Shown: positions 35,851-48,400, counted from the stretch's first letter. The stretch is 64,000 nt of DNA from Valencia hispanica (GCA_963556495.2 OY747715.1:14249239-14313238), one strand, 5' to 3'. Notes: generated from the sequence alone by a model not told the origin. Made by a program: numbers and translations.

Positions 35851-36218
35851 TCTATCATCATCTGCTATCCTGACTTGGCAATAATCACTCTGCAAAAGTT
35901 CATGTCTTCAGCATGCTTCAGATGACCCCACAGATTTAGTCCAATTCCTTCAACGCCATTCCAAAACCTACATTTTTCTCAGGTGGAGTGATTCTTTTGT
36001 TGATTTCAGATTAACATTTAGACTCACAGCAACACTGAAAAATAAAATTCTTCCTCTTCTTTATCTTCCTAGCAGACACCAGAGGGTTTTAGATCTAAAC
36101 AAGCCGGTGTTTGTAGCTGTGTACAGTTAACGCACTTTGACAAAAAACCCAGCGCCATCTGAACAGGTGAACAAAGAGCATGATGCTGCCACCAGTGAAT
36201 ATTCTTCTTTTTTGGGTA
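35851..36218. other. Sequence between the LINE and the 1.2-kb unit, nothing certain
   Basis: It may include more of the old LINE's 5' region. No motif is recognised. Confidence 0.4.
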
Positions 36219-36259
36219 ACAATACAAACCATTGTCAAGTGGTTATTAACTAAGATTTC
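36219..36259. repeat. 41-bp direct repeat, left copy
   Basis: Identical over all 41 bases to 37469-37509, exactly 1250 bp away. The two copies bound unit copy 1. It begins ACAATACAAACCATTGTCAA and ends TAAGATTTC. Confidence 0.95.
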
Positions 36260-37469
36260 CCAAAAACATTACACTTAGGAGCATTGTCGTTTGGTTGCAG
36301 TGCTGTATAGCGAACCGGAGGGTTAGGGTTAGGGCAGGCTTTTTTTTATTGCAGCTCTCGCACACATGCGTACAGAGAGACAGTCTCTGTTAGGACGAGA
36401 TGAGTGAAATGACCTAAAAGTGAGCAATTTTGAATTAATAGATGTTTTATGTCATTGTTGTAAAAGTCCAAGTCAAGTCAAAGTCTTTGAACATTCTTTC
36501 AAGTCAAGTCTAAAGTCATAAAATGAATGACTTGAGTCAGACTCGAGTCTAAGTCATGTGACTCAAGTCCACAGCTCTGGACATCAGTGCTATGAAGTTG
36601 GATGCACCCCTACTCTGTGCAAGCCGTCTCATACAGATTCCTCTCAGTCGCCTCGTGTGAAAGACCTCATTCTCCTCTGCCTCGTTCTCTGCTCACGCTG
36701 AGCCCATTGCTGCAACGAATTTGTCTGGAACATTTGCCAATGACAAAAGAACAATCCTAAAACTACTAAAATCAGATGTCGCTCTATATTTGTTTACATT
36801 TCACGGAACAGGAGGTGTCCCTGTGTTCAGTGCTTCTTGGTGCCAGAGGCGATGGGGTAAATATGTTGCTCAAAAGGTTCGGTTCGTTTGACAAACTGCA
36901 GTGGGAAAGCGAACCGCACCAACTAAACAAAGCAACAATGTTGTAGAAATATACACTCCAATCAATTCAGTCATATAAGGATTTTACATCCAATCACATA
37001 GACCCCATTTAGACCCTAAATATTATATATTGCAGTCAAATTCATTATATAACACAAACTGGTAGAAGGTTTACTATCACAGGTCAGTCATTGACTTTAC
37101 AGCAATCTCTCCTCCTACTCAGGCATGGTGCAGAAGTGGACAAATTATTGCATTTATTTTTTAACACTCTTGATTTATCCAGAAATTATAATAAAACAAT
37201 ATCAGAAAATAAAGAGACATTACTTTGAAACTTCCATGCAAGAGATCCTAAGTTCAAAACCTCACTCATACCAGTTTTTTTTCACAACTATTTTACTGAT
37301 TTCCTATGTTAAAGAGTAAAGAGTAAGAGCTTTTAGATGGGCCTAAAATACTTGTTAACCTGTGAGACTCATCCATTGTAGTAAAGACTAAAACCAAAGC
37401 TAACACCATAGCTTTGATGTAAGAAGATAAACAACCATTGGATTTTAATACTGGATGTTCAGCCGCTGA
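36257..37469. repeat. 1.2-kb duplicated unit, copy 1
   Basis: Nearly identical to 40676-41879, with scattered substitutions and a few 1-8 base length differences. Contents in order: a GGGTTAGGGTTAGGG telomere-like dimer; an AAGTC/GACTT-rich block (36465-36570) of a common fish repeat; a GGTTCGGTTCG..GCGAACCGCACC stretch that resembles fish hAT elements; and an AT-rich right half with a 64-codon open frame (37125-37319) matching no family I know. Ends have no inverted repeats. Copy 1 is bounded by the 41-bp direct repeats. It may be a non-autonomous mobile unit or a segmental duplication. Confidence 0.85.
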
Positions 37470-37509
37470 CAATACAAACCATTGTCAAGTGGTTATTAAC
37501 TAAGATTTC
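37469..37509. repeat. 41-bp direct repeat, right copy
   Basis: Exact copy of 36219-36259. This repeat is not present around copy 2 of the unit. Confidence 0.95.
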
Positions 37510-38504
37510 TGCACTTTTTTATCCAAAAGTTTTATAATATAACATAATCCACTTCTGTGACATAACAGGGATAGCAGCGCTCTGACCCTGTAACCCTGGC
37601 CTCAAACGTCTCATGAGCTAGCCAAACCAGTAAGTAAAACACAAAGTCTAGATTATATCAAAGCCTGACAACCTCAACAGATCCCCTCTACAGCCTGAAA
37701 TTTGTCATCAGTCTTTTCTTCTCGTTTTTCACCATTTGTCCTCTCGCCCAGTGGCTCCTCTGTCCCAAAAACCCTCTAATGTGTTCCCTCACCCTTTTCT
37801 CCCCCCATCTTTCTCCCTGTCTCAAAGAAATATGTCCAGCAGGATTTATCCTCCACAGCACTCAACTCACCAGCCCAGGAGAGAGAAGGAGAAGCAGCTG
37901 TTTTTTTTACACAAAATTGGGGAAAGGATGGATTTAGGGGGTGGGGTGAGGTTCTAGGGATGAAGATGGGGAAAGAAATATAGAGTGGAAAAAATATGGA
38001 GGAGCATGACAGAGAAAGGGTGGGAAATAGAGAAAGAGAAGACAATAGATGGAGAGAAAAAATACATACACATGAGGTCCTCTGAAACGGGATGATGCTC
38101 ATCGTCTTAAGAATTTTGTCCATGTTGGACTACGCCCTAATATTTAAATCTAAAGCAGACCTAAGAAGACATTAATGCACTCTTTGAGGAACAAGCCATA
38201 TTTTAATCCCTGAAGTCACCAGGGATAGCTGCGCCATGTTCCAGCTGTGACGAGCTCAAAGCTTCTCTGTGTTTTATTTCAAGCACATGGCTGCAGCTTG
38301 GATGATCCAGCAATGAGGTCAAACATGGAAACGACTAACCTCACAAAAATATTTAGCACCTACAGAGGTCAAAATAATTTCACAATAAAGGTTAAAGAAA
38401 CTATACTTTCAAAATTATTTCCTGGTAGGGACTAACCTTGCTGTCTTGCTAAATAAAATAAACTATATACTATGATGTTTGAAGTCTTACAGGAATTTAA
38501 CACT
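37510..38504. other. Unique sequence with a purine-rich block
   Basis: About 37880-38070 is rich in A and G (GAGAGAGAAGGAGAAG and similar). No gene is seen. Confidence 0.5.
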
Positions 38505-38765
38505 CAGGGTGCATTCATACCAGCCATGTTTAGTCCGCTTTGATGGAACTCCCAGAAAGCCTGGTATACATGGGGAGGTGTGAATGCACAACCCAACTTG
38601 ATGCGGACCAAAAAAGCAAACACTGCTCTGCCAAAAAACCTAGGTCTCGGCTCTGTTGAAGTGAACTCTGGTGCGCTTCGATCGCATTTGTGAATGCCAA
38701 GCGGGCCAGGGAACGCTCCAAAAGTAGGCAGCGGACTATAGTGCAGAGCATTCTGGGTAATTTCA
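38505..38765. mobile_element. hAT-type MITE fragment
   Basis: Starts CAGGGTGCATTCATACCAGC and contains GGTGTGAATGCACAACCCAA, AACTCTGGTGCGCTTCG and GCATTCTGGGTAATTTC, characteristic of a fish hAT-derived MITE whose ends read CAGGGTGC. The right terminal repeat is absent. Confidence 0.6.
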
Positions 38766-38804
38766 ACCAAAACAACCTTTATTAAGGTCTGTCTAAACAG
38801 GGCA

Positions 38805-38925
38805 TCAGCAGAGGTGGGACCAAGTCATTGTTTTGCAAGTCTTAAGTAAGTCTCATGTTGTTATCTTCAAGTCCCAAATCAAGTCTCAAGTTAAGACAGG
38901 CAGGTTTCAAGTCGGTAGTGCACCT
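38805..38925. repeat. CAAGTC-rich interspersed repeat fragment
   Basis: GAGGTGGGACCAAGTCATTG with repeated AAGTC and CAAGTCT units. Related to the AAGTC block inside the duplicated 1.2-kb unit. Confidence 0.6.
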
Positions 38926-39242
38926 TAAATTGTTTGCCAACTGCCATATAATCAGAAGAAGAAGAAGGCCGCCATGTTATTTGTAGGCAATAAATTTACC
39001 ATGCTAATGCAAATTACAAGACATGAGCTACAGAAGGAATTAAAAACTTTTTTCAGCAGCAGATAATGTTGGATCATGGACGTCAGACCTGTTGTGGACT
39101 AATTATTTTATTCAAGGACATTAATTTTACAATTTTTTTTCGAGATGGTTTGGTTCTGTCTATGATTAAAGGCTTTAATTGGTGAGTTTCATATTATTTT
39201 GTTTTCTGATTGGTTTGGCAAAATAGTTTGCTGTTTCTATAG
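38926..39242. other. AT-rich sequence, nothing recognised
   Basis: No motif seen. Confidence 0.5.
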
Positions 39243-39806
39243 TAAGGCTGCACCGATCCCACCTTTTCAGTCCCAATACCGATACCGATGCCTGGGCTTT
39301 GTGTATCTGTCGATACCCGATACCGATTCGATACTATTGTTGAATTAATAATAAACTGTATACCCTCCACCTTATACCTTACTTGAAGAAACTAAAGATA
39401 CCAGACTTTACTAACTAAACATTACTAAGACTTCTTTTTTCCTTTTTGACCCCGCTCCTTTTGTTTTGCTGAGGTGCAGGAATTCAGCGTGCTCCTTAGC
39501 ATAGGGTTTCTGGAAGTGCTTGATTCAAGTGGTAGTGTTGTACTTTGCAGTAATACCACCTTCCCTCGAAACATTTATTTTGCAGACATTGCAAACAGCC
39601 GATGAACTAGTTGGAGTGGCAAGCATGAAATATCTCCAAACAGCCGACCCTCTGGCTCGCTCCATGTTGCTTCTAGCATGCGACATACAGAAAAAAAAAA
39701 ACTTGGATCGGCCAGTGGATCTGTTCATTTTTCCAATCCCCGATCCAGCTATTTTGTCAGTATTCCAGCCGATATCCGATCCAAATATCGGATCAGTGCA
39801 CCCCTA
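39243..39806 (-). mobile_element. Internally deleted hAT element (ZBED-type)
   Basis: The ends TAAGGCTGCACCGATCC and TAGGGGTGCACTGATCC (complemented) are inverted repeats of the fish hAT family with GATACCGAT/ATCGG-rich subtermini. The flanking octamers TTCTATAG and ATCTATAA agree at 6 of 8 positions, fitting an old 8-bp hAT target duplication. Inside, on the minus strand, is a BED zinc finger remnant (next entry) but no catalytic domain, so the 564-bp element is non-autonomous. Confidence 0.8.
39465..39668 (-). pseudogene. BED zinc finger of a hAT transposase, remnant
   Basis: The minus-strand frame reads SAVWRYFMLATPTSSSAVCN, then VCKINVSREGGITAKYNTTT, a stop, then IKHFQKPYAKEHAEF. This is the BED finger pattern: VW.YF near the start, C..C, a serine-rich turn, TT.L and HL...H, with the second His region damaged. 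BED fingers bind DNA in ZBED-like hAT transposases. The stop and the missing remainder of the protein show it is dead. Confidence 0.75.
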
Positions 39807-40675
39807 ATCTATAATTATGATTCTATCCTTGATTGGCATTCATCATTGGAATCCCAAGAATCTTAGCTTTCCAATGATGTGTATAATATGTATATGTACA
39901 CAGAAAGGGTTTCACAAAAAGGCAGATTTGACCCGGAAATACGTAACTCCTAACTACAGAATGTAAAACTCTGCGCACAGTTCTAATAAACAATGTTCAG
40001 CATTCCTCTTAAGAAAACTTGCATTACCAAATAAACAACTGCTAATAAAATAAGGTGACTCATAGTATTTTATGTGATGCATTGGCATAAATAAGTGATA
40101 TGTGTGAGGGACAAAATAATAAGACCATGTATAGGTTATGTAACTGCAAAATAAATCAAAAACAAGACTTAATGCATTGACTGCAGTAAATATCTATTTA
40201 TTCTCAATATACTTTCCCGACACAGATGTCTTCAAACATATATTCCATCCTCTGATGGAACTTGACCCGTTTCAGCATTATGATGGGGAAGAGACAGAGA
40301 AAATCTCTCTTCTGTGAGTTCAGATAAAGAACCCACTTTCTGAAAAAGACCTCCATTTACCATCCACCGACAATACTTAGCTAATTAGTTGCCCATTATT
40401 CTTGGATGCTCTCGTAAAACCGGATTTAAAATGGCATGACAAAAAAGCATGCATCTTAAAGCCAAACAGTATCATTAACATAGGCCAGGGAACATTTGCT
40501 CATGAAACGGAGTTGGCAATGTAGCACAAAAATTTACTATCTGACATCTTTGTGGAACTTCAAATGTTATAAGAAGCTGGACGTTGTTCCATTTCCATCT
40601 GTGATTCTCTTCTTGTATGTTGACGTATTGCACTGCATTTTTTGTCATCTACTTTGTAGTTTATGTTCCCGAAAA
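39807..40675. other. Unique AT-rich sequence
   Basis: No gene or repeat recognised. Confidence 0.5.
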
Positions 40676-41879
40676 CATTACACTTAGGAGCATTGTCATT
40701 TGGTTGCAGTGCTGTATAGCGAACCGGAGGGTTAGGGTTAGGGCAGGCTTTTTTTAATTGCAGCTCTCACACACATGCGTACAGAGAGACAGTCTCTGTT
40801 AAGACGAGATGAGTGAAATGACCTAAAAGTGAGCAATTTTGAATTAATAGATGTTTTATGTCATTGTTGTAAAAGTCCAAGTCAAGTCAAAGTCTTTGAA
40901 CATTCTTTCAAGTCAAGTCTAAAGTCATAAAATGAATGACTTGAGTCAGACTCGAGTCTAAGTCATGTGACTCAAGTCCACAGCTCTGGACATCAGTGCT
41001 ATGAAGTTGGATGCACCCCTACTCTGTGCACGCCGTCTCATACAGATTCCTCTCAGTCGCCTCGTGTGAAAGACCTCATTCTCCTCTGCCTCGTTCTCTG
41101 CTCATGATGAGCCCATTGCTGCAATGTATTTGTCTGGAACATTTGCCAAAGACAAAAGAACAATCCTAAAACCACTAAAATCAGATGTCGCTGTATATTT
41201 GTTTACATTTCACGGAACAGGAGGTGTCCCTGTGTTCAGTGCTTCTTGGTGCCAGAGGCGATGGGGTAAATATGTTGCTCAAAAGGTTCGGTTCGTTTGA
41301 CAAACTGCAGTGGGAAAGCGAACCGCACCAACTAAACAAAGCAACAATGTTGTAGAAATATACACTCCAATCAATTCAGTCATATAAGGATTTTACATCC
41401 AATCACATAGACCCCATTTAGACCCTAAATATTATATATTGCAGTCAAATTCATTATATAACACAAACTGGTAGAAGGTTTACTATCACAGGTCAGTCAT
41501 TGACTTTAAAGCAATCTCTGCTCCCACGCAGGCATGGTGCAGAAGTGGACAAATTATTGCATTTATTTTTTAACACTCTTGATTTATCCAGAAATTATAA
41601 TAAAACAATATCAGAAAATAAAGAGACATTACTTTGAAACTTCCATGCAAGAGATCCTAAGTTCAAAACCTCACTCATACCAGTTTTTTTTCCACAACTA
41701 TTTTACTGATTTTCTATGTTAAAGAGTAAAGAGTAAGAGCTTTTAGATGGGTCTAAAATACTTTTTAACCTGTGAGACTCATCCATTGTAGTAAAGACTA
41801 AAACCAAAGCTAGCACCACAGCTTTGATGTAAGAAGATAAACAACCATTGGATTTTAATACTGGATGTTCAGCCGCTGA
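40676..41879. repeat. 1.2-kb duplicated unit, copy 2
   Basis: Same orientation and near-identical to 36257-37469, starting TTCCCGAAAACATTACAC and ending CAGCCGCTGA. It shares the telomere-like dimer, the AAGTC block, the hAT-like stretch and the small open frame (41534-41722, altered at its end by a one-base indel). Flanks differ from copy 1 and carry no 41-bp repeat. Confidence 0.85.
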
Positions 41880-42090
41880 AAAACACATGCTAATATGACG
41901 ACAGAGAAGTCCGTGGGTGGTAAGTCACTTTGGCAAAACAACGTTAACAGATTTATTGATTTGAACCTACACAAACGGCCTGTTTTTTTTCTTAAATCAA
42001 ACACATTTTAAAATCAAATAAAGATAACCAGACTAAATAGAAAAAGCTGCTGCTTTTATAAAGAGAAAAGCCTATCCAAACCATCCCCGT

Positions 42091-42235
42091 CCAATGTGAA
42101 AAAGTATTTGCCCTCCTTGTAAATCACAAATTTACTGTGATTGACCACATATTTTCCCAGGTCACTCCCAAGCCAGATGAAGTAACTATATCCTATCTGA
42201 CAACATGAAGTAGTTGTACTCTAAAAAATCTCCAA
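42091..42235. mobile_element. Tc1/mariner-type MITE fragment
   Basis: CAATGTGAAAAAGTATTTGC followed by CCTCCTTGTAAATC, and later AACTATATCCTATCTGACAA, resemble a fish non-autonomous element whose ends read CAGTG..GAAAAAGTATTTGCCC. No opposite end found. Confidence 0.4.
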
Positions 42236-42399
42236 TCTCTGTCTAGCCGTCAGTCCTTGACATTAAACAAACAGCCCACAGCGAGTTTTTCACTTTGCTT
42301 TATTATTTCATTGTGAATCATGACCTAACTGGATAAAATTCTCCCTTACAACAAAACAGCTTCCACATTCTGTGCAGATGTAGAGAGGTATTAGCTCAT

Positions 42400-43340
42400 C
42401 TATTTTTTTTATTCATTTTTTTATTTATTTATTCACAGAACACATCAAGTTTCATGTTTACAGCTGCAAAGAAAAAGACAGTTTTGTTAAAAGGGCCCCC
42501 CAGAAGCCATACCCAGCTTATAAACAGGGGCCCATCAAAACACAAGATCAACACAAATAGCAACCAAAGAAGAAAAAAATAAATAAAGACAACCCACCCA
42601 ATACCCATCCGCACCATCAGCAGCACCACTACACCACAAAATATCCTGACACCAGCAAGCACACATTGCACAACCAATCCATCCCTCAACCAAAATCCAA
42701 AAGTAGAGGTACTAGAACATCATAAGAGAGAAAGTTAAGCAAGTCAATAAAATGTGAAGCCATCAGTCTTGTGGGGTCAGTCATACATAATGTTGTGGCA
42801 ATTAATGTTTAAAATGCTTTTTAAATATATTAAGAGAAGGTAATTCCATTATAGAATTATCAATCCCATTCCACATTTCAGGACCCTTACATGCTACACT
42901 AAAGCTAGAAGCTGCTAGTTTTTTCCCTCGTAATAGAGTTCTTCTAGTGTTATGGTTATGTATAGAAGAAGTGACTGGAATGAGATGGTAAAGTTTTGGA
43001 TTTAATTTATACACTACATTATACATAATACAAGCATTTTGAAAACTGTTGCATTTACTGATCATTTGTTATATTTAAACCAATTATCTACTTTAACTAA
43101 TTCCAAAGATGTCAAGATTTTAATGTGACAGAAAACGGTTAGTGTCATCCGCAAAGACAACCTTATTAAAAATATTTGTGATGTCATTTGATGTAATTTA
43201 CATTACAAAATAAAAATAAGTGGATCTAATATGGAACCCTGGTGGACTCCACAATAAATGTTTCTACATCTACAAATGGGAACATTGATAATGCAGTCTA
43301 AGGATATGGAAGCTTCGCCAATACTACGGCACAGGAGTTG
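42400..43340 (-). mobile_element. LINE 3' part, decayed, minus strand
   Basis: Minus-strand order: CGVHQGSILDPLIFIL (GVPQGS-type box, near 43240), then a degraded FADDT motif near 43150, and a C-terminal region at 42802-43065 (YKLNPKLYHLIPVTSSIHNH, NTRRTLLRGKK, GPEMWNGIDNSIMELPS, FKKHF). The 3' end is near 42400 with a GAATAAATAAATAAA tail. Several frameshifts and a missing palm segment show it is inactive. Clade not determined. Confidence 0.75.
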
Positions 43341-43679
43341 TGTAACCGATTATTTTAGTTTATTAGAATGCTGACAGAAATATCTGAAGGCCGTCCTTCA
43401 TTTTGAAAGATTGGTATTCATACCCCCAACCACTTTGTGCGAATGTGCAGACTTTTTTAACATTACGCACTGAGTACAGGTAACTAAATCAATCAAAAAA
43501 AGATTCAGATGACATCATCTGAGCATCACTCAGACCTGGACCCCATACTCAATGCATCTTGCTGTCTCCCAAGAGCCTGGTGTTGTGCTAACCTCTAGTC
43601 CATGCTGCACAATTTCCTCCTGAATCGATAGCTTGCGGGTCAGGAAAAGGCTCGTTCAGAGGCTCATTCCCACCTCTGA
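43341..43679. other. Unassigned sequence between LINE and hAT fragments
   Basis: No motif is recognised; it may be eroded element sequence. Confidence 0.4.
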
Positions 43680-43935
43680 TCACTTCAATTGAATAAGTGC
43701 TTCCTGATTTCAAAATTTTGGCTGAAGTGATGCTTAATTCTAGTCACCAGTGTGGCAGCGGAGTGCAGATTCAGCCTCCAGAAAAACATGTAAACCCCCA
43801 TGAAAAGTCATCAGTCCAAGGCAAAAGTCTAAAACTTCATGACAAAAACCTTTGCAGCAATCCCACTATTTTATTATCTGTGCGGAGCAGAAGGAAGTTG
43901 TGAGACTGCATTCAGGCCACAGCAGGTGAATTATT
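43680..43935 (+). pseudogene. hAT transposase C-terminal remnant, second copy
   Basis: Nucleotide-level match to 13555-13830: shared phrases include TCACCAGTGTGGCAGCGGAG / TCTCCAGTGTGGCAGCAGAG, AACCCCCATGA, CATCAGTCCAAG / CATCTGTCCAGG, GGAAGTTGTGAGACT and CAGGCCACAGCAGG. The frame is broken by indels and a stretch before the end is deleted. Both copies end at the same kind of sequence, so they derive from one hAT family present at least twice here. Confidence 0.8.
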
Positions 43936-43944
43936 CTACTATTT

Positions 43945-44215
43945 GGAAAATACCAAATTCCTTAAGATCAACTCCAAAAGCATCAACTAATGACCCTAAA
44001 TGGAAGTCCTCTGGAGGAAGTACAGTCTTTCACCCACCTGGACAGCATCATCACCCAGCAAGGTGAAACCGATGCAGATGTCAAGGCAAGGATTGCCTTT
44101 CAAGAGCCTTCATCCAGCTCAAGAACATCTGGGCATCTAAAGAGCTGACCCTGACCACCAGGATCTGACTGTTCAACTCCAAAGTGAAGTCAGTACTCTT
44201 TTAAAAGGGTTAAAA
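43945..44215 (+). mobile_element. LINE fragment with FTYLGSIIT motif (RTE-like?)
   Basis: Translation gives FTHLDSIITQQGETDADVKA then RIAFQE, followed in other frames by pieces matching 'QLKNIWASKELTLTTRI.LFNSKVKSVL'. This is the post-RT region of a LINE of RTE or related type. Short and frameshifted; both ends are ragged. Clade is a guess. Confidence 0.6.
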
Positions 44216-44363
44216 CCTGAAGGACAAACAAAACCTCAAATAGAGGACAGAAGTCACATGTGGGGTAACCCAAGGTTCCACCGTGGGGCCCCTCCTATTT
44301 AATGTTTACATTCTCCCGCTAGCCCAGATTATAACAAAAAACATGACAAGTTACTGTAATTAT

Positions 44364-44513
44364 AGGATGAATGGAAACTCCGGCAACACTTGGAAATGAA
44401 TAGATCCTATTCATTTCCAAGTGTTGCCGGAGTTTTCATTCATCCTATGATTTTCTCCTTCTCCGTGCACCTAGAAAGTGGGTGAAGTTGCATCAGCATT
44501 ACTGTTTTCTCTT
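44364..44513. mobile_element. 150-bp insertion: 39-bp-arm hairpin plus 68-nt tail, 16-bp target duplication
   Basis: Arms at 44365-44403 and 44407-44445 are complementary except for one base, with a 3-nt spacer. The whole insert lies between exact copies of AAGTTACTGTAATTAT (44348-44363 and 44514-44529). Removing it and one target copy restores the L2 reading through to CNYADDTQ. A 16-bp duplication points to LINE-machinery insertion, and the inverted arms suggest twin priming or a snap-back template. Confidence 0.85.
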
Positions 44514-44639
44514 AAGTTACTGTAATTATGCAGATGATACACAGCTCTACATAACAATGTCACCAGGTAACTATGAACCAATTCAAATGCTGCAAAACAG
44601 AAACAAAACTGAAGTAATTACTTTTGGACCTAATGAGGA

Positions 44640-45040
44640 ATTCAAATTCAATTCAAATTCAAAAATACTTTATTGATCCCAGAGGGAAATTACGCGTTGG
44701 TATAGCTCATAAATTTAATTCTTTAAGGAGTTGTTGTAGATGATGATGGCTGTGGGCAGGAAGGATTTCCTGTAGCGGTCTGTATTGCAGCGAAACTGAA
44801 GAAGCCTCCGACTGAAGATGCTCTGTTGTTGTGTGACTGTCTCATGAAGAGGATGCTCAGGGTTGTCCATAATTTTTTTGATTTTATGAAGAATCCTTCT
44901 TTGCATTATCATCTCCAGATTTTCCACAGTTGTCCCAAGAACAGAACCAGCCTTCTTTATCAGGTTGTTTAGCCTTTTTAAATCCCTGGCTCTGATGCTG
45001 CTACCCCAACAGATGACCCTATGATCAAGAGTCAGCACAA
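44640..45040 (-). mobile_element. LINE 3' end (RT C-terminus) on the minus strand
   Basis: Encodes (44715-45038) DHRVICWGSSIRARDLKRLN, NLIKKAGSVLGTTVEN, MQRRILHKIKKIM, HPLHETV, FSRRLLQFRCNTDRYRKSF and LPTAIIIYN: the C-terminal tail of a fish LINE ORF2. The 3' UTR holds TAATTTCCCTCTGGGATCA, ATAAAGTA and a TTTGAATT-type tail, matching 13173-13237. The 5' end is truncated inside the ORF. It lies inside the L2 remnant in opposite orientation. Confidence 0.88.
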
Positions 45041-45365
45041 AGATTTAGCTAATACAGCTAGAAACTACTGAAATCTGGGTGTAGTGATGGACTCAGACCT
45101 GAACCTTCAGAAACACATAAAAACAATTACAAAGTCGGCACTCAATCACAGGCAAAAAAAAACATTTGTTTAGAGCTGCCTTCAATTAACAACATCTGGA
45201 ACATAATAAACTGATTCCTGTTTTTCCACCTATACCATTGCTTTTTTTCTTACCTGAAATTTGATGGTCTTTTTGCTCGTTTTTTTATTTTATTTTATGT
45301 CTAAACATGTAAAGCACTTTGAATTGCCTTGTTGCCATAAATGTGCTATACAAATTATCTTGCCT

Positions 45366-46608
<1,243 letters not shown>

Positions 46609-48388
46609 AAATAAAAGTAACATTTGTATTATCATTATTTTAATTAGAATGAGTATAATGGTCGGTGAAATAAAAAATCAGTATATAGTAATTTTTTATT
46701 GCATCCGGTCATTAGACGGGTTATTAGTTTAGCACTGATGGCTCCCTCATTATAATATTTTAGTCTATTTTTAATTGCTCATTAAACAGTGCGGCCTTAA
46801 TGTTTTTCATTTATTTATTTATTTAACTGAAATAACTTTTTTGCACTCAATTTCCATATTGTTTATTATTATTGTTATTGAATTTAGTAATAATAATAAC
46901 AATTATAATAATAATAATAATGTTTTTTATAATCTAGATCATGGGATCATTTCCTTTTTTTATTTTTTCTTATATTATTTAATATTTGATTTGATCACAG
47001 ATCTTCATGTTTTATTAAAATAATTGATCAACTGTAGTTCTGACATTGTTTTGCCATTTTATAGAACTTTTTAAAATCCAAATCTGATAAGCTATTTTCA
47101 GATTTATAGGCAGAATTTCAGCAATCCGTTAAAAACGGAGACTGTAAAAAGAAGGCTGTTTGTTAATTATTCCATTTTATATATTTGTTTATATTTAACG
47201 GAGCCATGACTGATTTTCACAAATATAGCTCAGGTTTTTTAAAGTCGGGTGGTGTTGAAATGTTATTTCTTACCTGCTTACATTTTGTTTGCACTTTCCC
47301 TTTGATAAGATCAGAGATTTCATCTAGTCAGAGCGGGGCTGAGACTAAAGCACATTTCTGCCACCTTAATACAAAAATGCCACTGCAGTTCATCCAGAAG
47401 CTATTTTATAATCGGTGAAACTATAATCATGTTTTTCATCAGATAGTTATTTACGCATAACTCTGTAGTTATGATATATATTGGGACCCCCATTGTCTTC
47501 ATTTTAAATAACCAGATACTTGTTTTATGGTTGGCTTTGTTGCTTTTGTCTCAATCCTGCTAAAGCTGTTACTTTTTGAAACTAATATTAATACTTGAGA
47601 CTGTGAGACAGTTTAATAATCCAGCTACTTTATCAGCCATTCATCACCTCTAAACAGAGTCTCACTTAAGTTAAAACAAACTGAGGCAGCATTTGAATTA
47701 CATTACATCTCATTATAGCAGGGAATTAACATTTATATAAACATTTTGGGGTTTCTATTTTAGCTTTGCAAGTATTAGGTGTTGGTGCAGTAACAAATAA
47801 ATTGTTTACCTTCCTGCTTTCTTTGTACATGTTTCCATATTCACATAAATAGTCTTTTTTGGTAGAAATATAAAATAAAATAGTTTAAACAGGTTTGACA
47901 TTATCATAATACACTTGTAGATTTCTTAATTTGTACGTCTGTTCATTTAAAACTAAATTGTTTTCTTACCTTGTATATTTGGTTTCTATTCTTTTATGAT
48001 TATTACTTATTTTCTTATGTATCTGTGTACTTCCATTTATTTTACTCTTCAGTTATCTGTACTATAAATTCATTATCATCAAACATCAAAACTGTGACTT
48101 AAAATATTTCTCTACCTTAAAAAAAACGGTATCAAAACAAAACATCACTTTTCTGATGGAGTTTATCAAGAAAAAAATCTTGTCCTTGCTGTGAATCTTT
48201 ATAAAATAATTATAAATACTAAAGCATATACGCATGTTTGTTATACTAATATGACATCTGATTAATTGGCTGTGTTTTAAAAGAAAAATAATGGGGATAA
48301 TAATAACAATAATAGGGACACAAACAAACTTAGCTTAGCATTTCTTAGAGTGCCGACATCGTGCATTTATCATATATTACAGTATCTT
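46609..48388. other. AT-rich unique sequence
   Basis: Contains a short AAT/ATA trinucleotide run at 46889-46922. No gene recognised. Confidence 0.5.
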
Positions 48389-48400
48389 ATGCTTGTAATC

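Larger units (their letters stand above)
44216..45365 (+). mobile_element. L2-type LINE remnant with two nested insertions
   Basis: Plus-strand pieces: TCGVTQGSTVGPLLFNVYIL (44250-44310), LAQIITKN, then the hairpin insertion. After it come SYCNYADDTQLYITMSPGNY (44517-44576) and KTEVITFGPNEE. The minus-strand LINE end (44640-45040) follows. Then NLGVVMDSDLNLQKHIKTIT (about 45074-45133) and a 3' UTR ending CTTTGAATTGCCTTGTTGC then TGTGCTATACAAAT..CTTGCC at about 45360, a classic fish L2 tail. Large internal deletions and stops make it inactive. Confidence 0.8.

Noticed and set aside
36317..36338. Interstitial telomere repeat
   Set aside because: Only about two and a half TTAGGG units, present in both copies of the 1.2-kb unit; too short to mean more.
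36257..37469. Helitron, because the unit ends CTGA
   Set aside because: No stable 3' hairpin, no A/T insertion site at the ends, and a 41-bp direct repeat is not expected for Helitrons.
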